A stretch of 64,000 nt of DNA. Source: Anomaloglossus baeobatrachus (Eukaryota > Chordata > Amphibia > Anura > Aromobatidae). The position numbers were made by a program, and so were the translations under genes. A model generated the notes under the pieces. The model saw only the letters and a program-made list of their open reading frames with translations, made no database searches and was not told the origin of the DNA. The stretch covers positions 89,183,825 through 89,247,824 of the forward strand of contig NC_134354.1 of NCBI RefSeq assembly GCF_048569485.1, given 5' to 3'. Shown here piece by piece: positions 23,801 through 35,800 of this stretch (position 1 is the stretch's first letter; every line of letters begins with the position of its first letter).

Positions 23801-26800
23801 GCGGCTACTGCCTTTTACTTCAGCGAGCCAGCATCAGTTGCTATGATGGTAACGATGGTTACCCAATACACATCCTGTACCGGCGAACTACATTAACCAG
23901 GAGGCCGGAGAGAGAACGGAAGGTAAGGTGAGCATAATATGTGTGTTTGTGCATGTTTGTAGGTGTGTGGAATGGCACAATAGGGGACCAGGATGGGACA
24001 TTGAACAATTTGTAGAATGAATTGTCTGAGCTTGCATTATTTCCTATGGGAAATTTTGCTTTGCTAGACGAGTAACTTGGTTTACAAGCACACTGCCAGA
24101 ACGGATTGTTCTCTTAACCTCTTCACCCCCGGCCACTAAAACACCCTAATGACCGGGCCATTTTTTGCAATTCTGACCAGTGTCACTTTGACAGGTTATA
24201 ACTCTGGAACACTTCGAAGGATCCTGGCGATTCTGAGATTGTTTTTTCGTGACATATTGTACTTCATGTCAGTGGTAAATTTAGGCCGATATTTTTTGCG
24301 TTTATTTGTGAAAATTTAGGAAATTTTGCGAAAATTTTGAAAATTTCGCAATTTTCAAACTTTGAAAATTTATGCCCATAAATCTGAGAGATATGTCACA
24401 CAAAATAGTTACTATATAACATTTCCCACGTGTCTACTTTACATCAGCGCAATTTTCGAAACAAATTTTTTTTTCGTTAGGAAGTTAGAACGGGTCAAAG
24501 GTCATCAGCAATTTCTCATTTTTCCAACAAAATTTACAAAATAATTTTGGGGAGGGTGCTGGGTCTCCCAATACGGAACTATAAGAAAAAGAATTTACGG
24601 TAAGTAAACAAAATTCTCTTTTTCTTTATCGTTCCTATGGGAGACCCAGACATTGGGACGTCTCAAAGCAGTCCATGGGTGGGAATAAACAGAAAAACTG
24701 AGAAGTAGGCAGAGCCTAACTTCACAAATGGGCGACAGCCGCCTGAAGGATGCGTCTGCCCAAGCTCGCATCTGCAGAAGCATGAGCATGCACTTGGTAG
24801 TGCTTTCAAAAGGTATGCAGGCTAGTCCAAGTGGCAGCCTGACAGACTTGCTGAGCCGTAGCCTGGTGCCTGAAAGCCCAAGAGGCACCGACAGCTCTGG
24901 TCGAGTGTGCCTTGATCCCCTGCGGGGGAGGCACCTGAGAACACTGGTAGGCATCCGAAATGGTCGACCTAATCCAACGGGCTAAGGTCGGCTTAGAAGC
25001 AGAGAGGCCCTTACGCCGACCTGTGGTTAGCACAAAAAGAGAGGTGCACCGCCTAAGAGCAGCGGTGCGAGACACACAGATCCGGAGCGCCCGCACCAGA
25101 TCAAGAGTATGCAACGCTTTTTCAAAGCGATGAACAGGAGCCGGACAAAAGGAAGGCAGGGTAATGTCCTGGTTAAGGTGGAAAGGAGAAACCACCTTAG
25201 GGAGAAAGTCCGGAGTCGGACGGAGAACCACCTTGTCTTGATGAAAAACCAAAAAAAGGTGACTCCGAAGAGAGCGCAGCCAAATCAGAGACTCTCCTGA
25301 GGGAAGTTATGGCCACTAGAAAGACCACTTTCTGTGAAAGACGAGACAAAGAAACCTCCCTAAGAGGCTCAAAGGGGGGTTTCTGCAAAGCCGTGAGGAC
25401 CAGATTGAGGTCCCAGGGATCCAAAGGCCGCCGGTAAGGCGGAATGATGTGAGACGCACCCTGCATGAAGGTGCGCACCTGAGCCAGCCGGGCGATACGC
25501 CGCTGAAACAACACTGACAGAGCCGAGACTTGTCCCTTGAGGGAATTGAGGGATAGTCCTAGCTGCAGACCGGACTGTAGAAAGGACAGAAGGGTCGGCA
25601 AGGAAAAAGGCCAAGGAGCATGGCCGGAAGAGCGACACCAGGACAGGAAAATTCTCCAGGTCCTGTGATAGATTTTGGCCGAGGAAGACTTCCGAGCCCG
25701 AGTCATAGTGGAGATGACTTCAGGAGGAATACCAGAAGTCGTCAAGATCCAGGACTCAAGAGCCACGCCGTCAATCTGAGAGCCGCAGAATTCTGGCGGA
25801 AAAACGGACCTTGTGAGAGAAGGTCTGGACGGTCCGGGAGATGCCACGGCACCTCTACGGACAGATGGAGCAGGTCTGGGTACCAAGCTCGCCTGGGCCA
25901 GTCCGGAGCAATGAGGATGACCCGACGGCCCTCCATTCTGATCTTGCGCAGGACTCTGGGCAAGAGAGCTAGAGGGGGAAACACGTAGGACAGACGAAAC
26001 TGGGACCAATCTTGAACCAGAGCGTCCGCTGCCAAGGCCTGAGGATCGTGGGAGCGAGCCACGTAAACTGGAACCTTGTTGTTGTGCCGGGATGCCATTA
26101 GATCCACTTCCGGAGTGCCCCACTTGCGGCAGATTGACCGAAACACTGCCGGATGCAGGGACCACTCGCCGTTGTCCACGGTTTGATGGCTGAGATAATC
26201 TGCTTCCCAGTTTTCCACGCCTGGGATGTGGACTGCGGATATGGTGGACTTGGAGTCCTCCGTCCACTGAAGGATGCGTTGAACCTCCAACATTGCCAGG
26301 CGGCTGCGTGTCCCGCCCTGGTGATTGATGTAGGCAACCGCTGTCGCGTTGTCTGACTGGACTCGGATGTGCTTGCCCGCCAACAGGTGGTGAAAGGTTA
26401 AGAGAGCTAGAAGCACAGCTCTGGTTTCCAGCACATTGATTGAGAGGGCTGATTCGGACGGAGTCCAAGTGCCCTGCGCTCTATGGTGGAGATATACCGC
26501 TCCCCAGCCGGATAGACTGGCATGCGTGGTGAGGATCACCCAGGACGGGGCCAGGAAGGAGCGTCCCTGAGACAGAGAGAGGGGCCGAAGCCACCACTGA
26601 AGGGAGCCCCTGGTCTGTGGCGACAAAGCCACTAACCTGTGCAAGGAGGAAGTCCGCCTGTCCCAACAGCGGAGAATGTCCAGCTGCAGAAGACGCAGAT
26701 GGAACTGGGCAAAGGGAACCGCCTCCATTAACGCCATTATCTGACCCAGCACCTGCATTAGGTGCCTGATGGAATGACGGCGGGGCCTCAGCAAAGAGCG

Positions 26801-29800
26801 CACCGCCAGATGGAGGGACTGCTGTTTGACTAAGGGCAGCTCCACAAGTGCCGGCAGAGTCTCGAATTGCATCCCTAGGTACGTGAGCTTCTGGGTCGGA
26901 GTCAGAGTGGATTTGGGCAGATTGACAAGCCACCCGAATTGGACTAGAGTGGCGAGAGTGAGCGAGACACTCCGCTGACAGTCTGCGCTGGATGAAGCCT
27001 TGACTAGAAGGTCGTCCAGGTAAGGAATCACTGCCAACCCCTGGAGGTGCAGAACCGCAACCACTGCTGCCATGACCTTGGTGAATACTTGAGGGGCCGT
27101 GGCTAACCCGAAGGGGAGAGCCACGAATTGGAAATGTTCCTCTCCGATTGCAAAACGTAGCCAACGCTGGTGTGAAACTGCAATTGGCACATGCAGATAG
27201 GCATCTCTGATGTCGATGGATGCCAGGAAATCTCCTTGGGTCATTGAGGCAATGACTGATCGCAGAGACTCCATGCGAAAATGCCGCACCTGAACATGCT
27301 TGTTGAGAAGCTTGAGATCCAGGATGGGCCGGAAGGAACCGTCCTTTTTGGGGACTAGGAAGAGATTTGAGTAGAAACCTCTGAACCGTTCCCGGGCGGG
27401 AACCGGTACAATTACTCCGTTGGCCTGCAAGGATGCCACGGCCTGAGAGAAGGCGGCGGCCTTGGAGCAGGGGGGAGTTGACAGAAAAAATCTGTTTGGC
27501 GGGCTGGAAGAGAATTCGATCCTGTAGCCGTTGGAGATGATATCCCGCACCCACTGATCGGAGACGTGTTGAAACCACACGTCGCCAAAGTGGGAGAGCC
27601 TGCCACCGACCAAGGACGTTGCTGGCGCGGCCAGATAGTCAAGATGAGGCTGCCTTAGTGGCAGTAGCTCCTGCGGTCTTCTGAGGACGCGGCTTTGTGC
27701 GCCAGTTGGGCTTCTGGTCCTTGGCTGAGTTAGTGGACGAGGCCGAGGGCTTAGAGGATGACCAGTTGGAGGAACGAAAGGAACGAATCCTCGACTGGTT
27801 CCTACCCTGGGCAGGTTTCCTGGTTTTAGTTTGTGGCATGGAAGTACTCTTCCCGCCAGTAGCTTCCTTAATAATTTCATCCAGTTGTTCGCCGAATAGC
27901 CTGGATCCAGCAATAGGGAGCCCAGCAAGGTACTTCTTTGAAGAAGCATCTGCCTTTCACTCTCGAAGCCACAAGATCCTGCGGATAGCGAGGGAATTAG
28001 CCGAAGCCACCGCAGTGCGGTGAGAAGCCTCCAGCATGGCAGACATGGCATAGGATGAAAAAGCTGAAGCTTGGGACGTTAAGGCAACCATTTCGGGCAT
28101 AGATTCCCTGGAGAGGGAATGCATCTCCTCCAGAGAAGCACAGATGGCCTTGAGAGCCCACACTGCTGCAAAAGATGGGGAGAACGAGGCCCCAGCCGCC
28201 TCATATACAGATTTGGCCAGAAGGTCAACCTGGCGGTCAGTGGCATCCTTAAGAGAGGTGCTATCAGCCACTGATACAACGGTCCGGGCTGAGAGTCTAG
28301 ACACCGGAGGGTCTACCTTTGGTGAATGAGCCCACTCCTTGACCACCTCAGGTGGAAAGGGAAAACGGTCATCAGAACCGCGCTTTGGGAAGCGTTTGTC
28401 AGGACAGGCCCTAGGCTTGGTCACAGTGGCCTGAAAACTGGAGTGGTTAAAGAACACACTCCTTGTCCTCTTAGGCAAGGTAAACTGGTGCTTTTCTGCC
28501 AGAGAGGGTTGCTCCTCTGATACTGGCGGATTGAGGTCCAGTACAGAATTAATGGACGCAATCAAATCACTAACATCTGCATCACTTTCGGACAGATCAA
28601 TGGGGCACATGGAGGTAGCCTCCGAGCCCCCAGTAAAGGCATCCTCCTCGTCCTGCGAGTCAGCTCTTGAATCAGAGCCCCGGGACGAGGAAGGAGAGGG
28701 AGCCCTGCGTCTCCTTTTAGGAGGACGGGGTCTGGGACCAGATGAAGAATCCTCTGTGAGCTCCGCTGAGAGAGCCCTAGCAGCAGAGGCGCCCTGAGAA
28801 GGGGGCTGATGCATGGTCAGCAAAGTCCGGGACAGCTGTCCCATGGAGTCGGCAAAAGACTGGGAGATTGACCTAGAGAAGGATTCTACCCAAGCCGGGG
28901 GTTCAGCCACCGGAGCCGGAGCAGCCGGAGGGACCACTGTGGTGCGATACCAGGCTGAGGCATTGCCAGGTTAGAGCAGGCATCACAATGTGGATATGTG
29001 CTCGGTTCAGGCAGCACGAGCTTACATGCAGTGCATATTGCATACAGCCTTGCAGCCTTGCTCCTCGTGTGAGACATGCTGCTGAAGTGGGGGCTCTGAG
29101 CCAGAATGACCCCCAGAGAGTATATAAGCAGGTCCACAACCGGAGGTTGTGGCTTACCAGACCGTTTGTGTGCCCTCCAGATCCCACAGCCCGGACCCCC
29201 AGACAGATTAGCAGAGATGCTGCAGCCAGCGCCGATCGCTGAGAGAACGCTGATAAAATGGCGCCGGAGTGAGGAGAGGGGGCGGGATCTGGAGGGGCAA
29301 GGAGATTTACAGGGGAGGGGACATTTACTCAAAGAGGAGTGTCCCTCCCCTGTGCCGAACGGCCGCTGGGCGGAGTCGCACTGTCCCTCTGCATGATTGA
29401 CATGCAGGGGCAGTGAAATCGAAACTAGGTGTCAGGCGAAGCCGGGGCCTAAATTTAAGCGATGCGGCCGGCGCGCAGGCACCATCGGCGCGGTTCTCAG
29501 GTGAAAACCAGAGAACCGGCCGGAAATGTCAAAACAGATACACAGCCCACTCTTCCCAACAATAAAGTACAAGGGACCCCCCGAAAATAACGTCTCAGAT
29601 ACTTAGCTTGTGAGACGCAGGGTTTCAAGTCCCTGGGGATGAGTGCTCCGTCCGACAGGATCCTGAAGGGCTGCGGATGGAGACCGGTCTCCTGCAAGAC
29701 AGGGAGAACCGTGCTGGCTCCCACTTCAAGCCAGAGCCCGAGGGATGGTGAAGGAGCGCGGCATGTAAGGCTCTAGCCCTGGAATCAACCTTAACAACAC

Positions 29801-32800
29801 CGCCGACACAGTGGGGTGAGAAGGGACATGTCGGGAGTCCAGGCTTGGACCCGCTTTTCTTCAAACTCTTTCCAAAAAATCAAAAATCAGATGAGAATGC
29901 ATGTGTGGATGTATGCCTCCTGAACACAAAGCATTGAACTGGCTATATTTGGTTATCCCGGGGGTGTATATGCTCAGAGGGAGGAGCTACACTTTTTAGT
30001 GTAGTACTTTGTGTGTCCTCCGGAGGCAGAAGCTATACACCCAATGTCTGGGTCTCCCATAGGAACGATAAAGAAACGGTTGCTTCAACTAGGTAGCTTT
30101 TTTTTTCACAAGGCTATCAGGAAAAAATGCACCATAAAATGTATTGTGCATTTTCTCCTGAGTACGCAGATACCTCATATGTGGTGGAAAGTAATTGTTT
30201 GGGCGCATGGCGGGGCTCAGAAAGAAGGAGCGCCATTTGACAGCAAAATTGGTTGGAATCATTAGCGGACGCCATGTCACGTTTGGAGACCCCCTATGGT
30301 GCCTAAACAGTGGAGCTCCCCCACAAGTGACCCCATTTTGGAAACTAGAGCCCTCAAATAATTTTTCTAGATGTTTGGTGAGCACTTTGAACACCTGGGG
30401 GCTTCACAGAAGTTTATAGCGTTGAGCCGTGAAAAGAAAAAATTGTTTTTTTACCACAAAACGGTTGCTTCAACTAGGTAGCTTTTTTTTTCACAAGGCT
30501 ATCAGGAAAAAATGCACCATAAAACGTATTGTGCAATTTTTCCTGAGTACGTAGATACCTCATATGTGGTGGAAAGTAATTGTTTGGGCAAATGGCGAGG
30601 CTCAGAAGAGAAGGAGCGCCATTTGACTTTTCAAACGCACAGACGCAGTGCACTGATCGGCCGCTGCAGGATGCACGGTCGGATGCGATACAAAAAGCGT
30701 CGGGGATACGTAAAAAAAAAGTCACGCCAAAAATTGACCATGGATGCAGATCTGTTATGTGCATCCCTGATCAGCGCTTGGCGGGATGCACGGACGGATG
30801 CGATACAAAAAGCGTCGCAGATACGGAAAAAAGTCACGCCAAAAATTGAGCAGGGATGCCGATCCGTTATGTGCATCCCTGATTAGCGCTCGGCGGGACG
30901 CACGGATGGATGGGATACAAAAAGCGTTGCGAATACAGAAAAAAGTCACGCCAAAAATTGAGCAGGGATGCAGATACGTTATGTGCATCCCTGATCAGCG
31001 CTCGGCGGGACGCACGGACGGATGCGATACAAAAAGCGTCGGGGATACGGAAAAAAAAGTCCCGCCAAAAATTGAGCAGGGATGCAGATACGTTATCTGC
31101 ATCCCTGATCAGCGTTGGCGGGAGAACGGACAGATGCCATACAAAAAGCGCCGGGAATACGGAAAAAAAAGTCCCGCCAATAATTGAGCAGGGATGCAGA
31201 TACGTTATCTGCATCCCTGATCAGCGCTTGGCGGGACGCACGGACAGATGCCATACAAAAAGCGTCGGGGATACGGAAAAAAAAAAAGTCACGCCAAAAA
31301 TTGAGCAGGGATGCAGATCCGCTATCTGCATCCCTGATCAGCGCTCAGCGGGACGCACGGACAGATGAGGTGTAAAAATGGACAGGGGATACAGAAAAAA
31401 AAAAAAAAAAGTTATACTCACAGTACCCAGAGGATCACTGACCAGAAGAGCTGCAGAGGAACAAATGGCAGAGAGATGGACAGCTTTACAGGAGCAGCAG
31501 GCAGATCAGCAGAATGCCCAGGAAGGACCCAGCGATGGAGGCAGATGTGATCGGGCCGGTGAAGACAGGTAAGAGGACGTCGGGGGAGAGCAGAGGGGGA
31601 GGGGGGGTGAGAGCAGAGGGGGAGGGGGGGTGAGAGCAGAGGGGGAGGGGGGGGTGAGAGCAGAGGGGGAGGGGGGGGTGAGAGCAGAGGGGGAGGGGTG
31701 AGAGCAGAGGGGGGGGGGTGAGAGCAGAGGGGGAGGGGGGAGAGCAGAGGGGGAAACCGGAGAGGGAGCTGCAGAAGCAGAATAGAGATAATGGGGGAGG
31801 CAGTCAGATCGCGGGGGGAGCAGATCGGGATGTCGGGGGGGGGGGGGAGCAGATCGGGATGTCGGGGGGGGGGGGGGAGCAGATCGGGATGTCGGGGGGG
31901 GGGGGGGAGCAGATCGGGATGTCGGGGGGGGGAGATCGCAGGGGGGCACGGGCAGGGGCTAACACGGGAGCGCGCATGGGCTGCAAGGTGAGCACAGTAC
32001 TCACGTGCAGCAGGAGCGGTGACCTCAGCTACGGCGGCGGGCAGCAGCAGCGGTGGCGTGGTACCACGATTGCGCGTCATAGCACGATCGCTCCAATCAG
32101 TGCTGCAGGGGCTGGGGGCGACATGTTTGAGGTCCACCTATGATATGCTGCAGCAGCTGCGGCATCTCATAGCTGGATCTCACAGTATCGCACTATTTCC
32201 GGCATTATTTTTGCCGAAATTAGTGCGAACGATGTGGTTGGCAATTCAGATTTGAACAGCCAATCACATCGATCGTCGATAGGGGGTGGCGATGCCGCCC
32301 CCCCTGGGGTCAAGCAAAGGTCCCCTGCTGTAAGAAACAGCAGGGGACATAATTTGAAAGCCGTTGCTATGGCCACGGCAATCAAATGAAGTTTAGGAAG
32401 TAAAATTACGTCCCTGGTCGTTAAGTCACGTTAAAATAGGACGTAATTTTACTGCCCGCGGTCGTGAAGGGGTTAAACCAAGGTTCCACTGTAGTGGTAT
32501 TTGTGGTGCCGCACTGAGCATAAAGGTAAGAGTAGATCCTAAGGGGTAAATATTAAATTACACAATTCGATTCCTTTTTGCTTTGGCTCAGATGTTTTCA
32601 GCCACATGTCCTAAGACATTTTACGCCAAGGTCTTAATTGGATTCCCATCATCAATAATTGGAAACCACTTACCCTTTATGAACATATGTGGTGGCATTG
32701 TCTGGTTCAAGCTCTATACATTGATCGTACATCTCATCAGCTTTCCCAAACTGCTGCTGATCTGTTAGTGCCTATAAAAACATGAACACCACAGGATTTA

Positions 32801-35800
32801 TTAGCCAGAGCTTCCAATATCGTGACTTAAAGGGGTTGTCCGGTCTAAGTCTCCAGTCACTCTGTGTGTCACTCTATGACTGCAGACTTATGAATCCTCC
32901 CAGCAAACAAAGTGATTCACCAGATTCCGAGCCGGGAACAGCGGTCACGTCTACAGTCCCTATGTGACTGCAGCCTTATAAATCCTCCCAGGGCACACAG
33001 GATTCCCTGGTTTCTGAGCCGGGAATGGCGGTCATGTGACCGCAAGTGTGTGATACACATGCTCTTGGCTAGACCCCGACTAGTGGCCATGGCCTCACTC
33101 CATACAAGTGTATGGTGAGGGCGCGTCCAACTAGACGCCTGTGTCTACTAGTTGGACGCGCCATCTCCATACACTTGCACTGAGTGAGGCTGCGCCTACT
33201 AGTCGGGTTCTGGCTGAGAGCATACATATCACACAACTGCGGTCACGTGACCATCATTCCCTCCCGACTCAAACTGGGGCATCCTGTGTGCACTGGGAGG
33301 ATTCATAAGTCTGCAGTCACAAAGTGACAAAGTGATTGTAGACGTATCATTTTAGGCTGGACAACCCCTTTAAAGTTTAAACACAATATTCACATCTGAT
33401 TCATCCATCAGGAAATACTCCCAGCAATCCCTTTGATGTGATGCTTCATACCAGTTGCATTCTTATTTTATATGAAGAGTGCTGTTTTTTTGTGGTTGTC
33501 ACCGGTACTGGAGGAAAAAAAAGGTGCACTGTCTATTGGCTTTTGTAAGGACATGACCGGATTTCCCCCAATACAAGTAAGCTAAAGAATTTACAGCAAT
33601 GACAAAAACAGAAAAACACCTAAATCCCAGCAGTTACAAGGTCTGTATCCAAGGAGACAACACAATTAGAGGCAAAGTGACATTTTCTAAGCAAAACCTG
33701 ACATCCTACACCTGGCGTACAGATGGCAGCGTGGGAACAGCAGAACAACGGTGCCAGTCTGTGGGTGATCATCAGAGGACAGAGGTTCTACAGAAATACA
33801 CTCATGATCATTACAACAGCAACAAGGAAACGTCATGGAATTATGGAAAGTACAGGGTTAATAGATCTGTTAATGATATGCAAATTATGAAAAAATGGAA
33901 ATGGAAAATGTTCAAAACATCTTGAGTCAGTCTGAGTGTCCGACCGCACGTTCATGTACTGAGCACCAGAGCATGGTAGTGCCCGCTCATCACTAGTTAC
34001 GAGTATTGAGCACCCGAGCATGGTAGTGCTCACTCATCACTAGTTACAAGTACTCAACCGTGGTAATGACTGCTCATCACTAGTTACAAGCACCCGTGCA
34101 TGGTAGTGCCCGCTCATCAATAGTTATAAGCACTCAACCGTGGTAATGGCTGCTCATCACTAGTTACAAGCACCTGCGCATGGTAGTGCCCGCTCATCAC
34201 TAGTTACGAGTATTGAGCACCTGAGCATGGTAGTGCTCGCTCATCACTACGGTAGTACAGAGCACCCGAGCATGGTAGTGCCTGCTCATCACTGGTAGGG
34301 ACATTACATTCATGTTTTCATGCACCATAGAAACACGTTATGTTGTCTAAAAATCAAACGTAAAACAATGATTTAAAGCAGAAAACTGAACTGTAAAAGG
34401 GATGGTCCCAACTGCATAACACTTTCCATATGATTTAGTAGGGAACACTCATGTCAATACTTTACCTGGGCATAAAGGGCATAGCCCTCTGCACATTTTG
34501 GAAATTTCTTAATGACATCTTCAAACCCTTTCATTGCAGCTTTGATCTGAAGTGGATTGCTCCCAGTATATGCTTTACGGTACTAGAAAGGAAGCGAAGA
34601 CACATTAATAACTTCTCAATATTTTTACCCTTGTGTAGCTGACCATCATGTACAGCCATCTACTCCTCAGCTGGGATGTCAGGAACGTTAATTGCTGACT
34701 GAAGGTTGCTGCAAACTCAACTGAAAGCGAATATTTCAGTCCTTGGATGGAGATCTTCTTTAGGGTGGAGACCATTGTGTTAAACTTGTTCAAAATACCC
34801 TCTTACTTTTCTTAGGCCTCTTTCACATGTCATTGTGTTAGTTTTTATACATACCAGAATCAAGGAAATACGCAGACCCATTAAAATCAATGGATCTGCG
34901 CACACATCAGTGGTTTTTCACTGACTGTGTCTCCGTGAGGCGTACACGTATGTCCATGTGCCGCGCACAGAGACAAGTCGGGTTTTTTTCTGGCATTACT
35001 GATGTCCCACGGACCACACTATGGTGTGATCTGTGAAACACGTACTAGAAAAACATGTACATTGAAAATAAAATGATTTTTATACTCATCTTCTCCAGCG
35101 ACGCTCTCTCCGGCCTCTGCTGGTTGCTGCTTTCTGCCCGGCTAATTACTGTCATGCATAATAATTTATGCACGGCACAGCCGACCCGGAAGTAGCTGCA
35201 GAGGTGACACAGCGGCGGCCGGAGGCAGCATCCGGGAGAGTTCAGCACCATAGACAGCAAGAGCGGGGACAGGTGAGTTCATCTCCATGTGCAATCACGG
35301 ATTGCACATGGACAACCCACGTGGGACATATGCGTTTTTTATAAGTCAGTGAAAAAAGTCTGGTTTTCACTGACGTGTGAAACAGGCCTTGCACAGAGAA
35401 TTTATAGGGTAAGTAAACTTTTTCATATTAAAACTAAAAATGCAATTGGAATACATTTAATTCCTTGGTGACCGTCCCATGTACATAACAAACATACAGA
35501 AAAATGTCATTTTATCACTTTTTTGTCACTTTTTTTTTCTTGTGGTATCTGATAACGTGTTTTGTGCAGGTTCTTAAAAATAGTACACGTGTTTCTTGAA
35601 CTTTGTGCAAAATCTAAACGGCTATTTGCTTTTACAGTTCAGGCTGCTTTCACACGTCCGTTTTTCGCTGTGCGGCACAATCGGTAAAAACCGCAAAGAA
35701 CGGATCCGGCGTTTATTGCCGCCGGATCCGTTCTTTCCCCCATAGAATTGTATTAGCGCCAAATTCTGCCGCATGGCCTTGCGTTGCATCCGGCTTTTGC

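Larger units (their letters stand above)
24114..32476. mobile_element. TTAA-type DNA transposon carrying DIRS C
   Basis: TTAA occurs at both borders. The ends TTAACCTCTTCACC and, reverse-complemented, TTAACCCCTTCACG form terminal inverted repeats of the piggyBac/Kolobok kind. Removing it restores the flanking mariner-like end (GTTCTC-TTAA-ACCAAGG). Its own sequence is about 2.8 kb: 24118-24552 and 30076-32472, including a direct duplication, a tandem hairpin array and G-rich minisatellites. I see no transposase. Confidence 0.85.
23468..32491. mobile_element. Mariner/Tigger-like MITE, host of a nested insertion
   Basis: The left end CAGTGGAACCTCGGTTTACG and right end (reverse-complemented CAGTGGAACCTTGGTTTA) are flanked by TA on both sides, the target signature of Tc1/mariner/pogo elements. 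Only about 660 bp belongs to this element (23468-24113 plus 32477-32491). The rest is a TTAA element inserted close to its right end. Its interior contains an imperfect inverted repeat around GGATGTGTAT and ATACACATCC (about 23710-23885). Confidence 0.85.

Noticed and set aside
30786-31368. Several overlapping 80-150-codon frames
   Set aside because: They arise from the 112-117-bp tandem units and have no recognisable domain.
30669-31375. CRISPR-like spaced repeats
   Set aside because: Units are contiguous tandem repeats without unique spacers in a vertebrate genome.
31418-32137. A 239-codon minus-strand frame rich in proline, serine and leucine
   Set aside because: It is the complement of the G-rich minisatellites and repeats the same short phrase; an artefact of repetition.
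33599-33925. A 108-codon plus-strand frame
   Set aside because: No motif, no similarity recognised, antisense inside an intron; probably chance.
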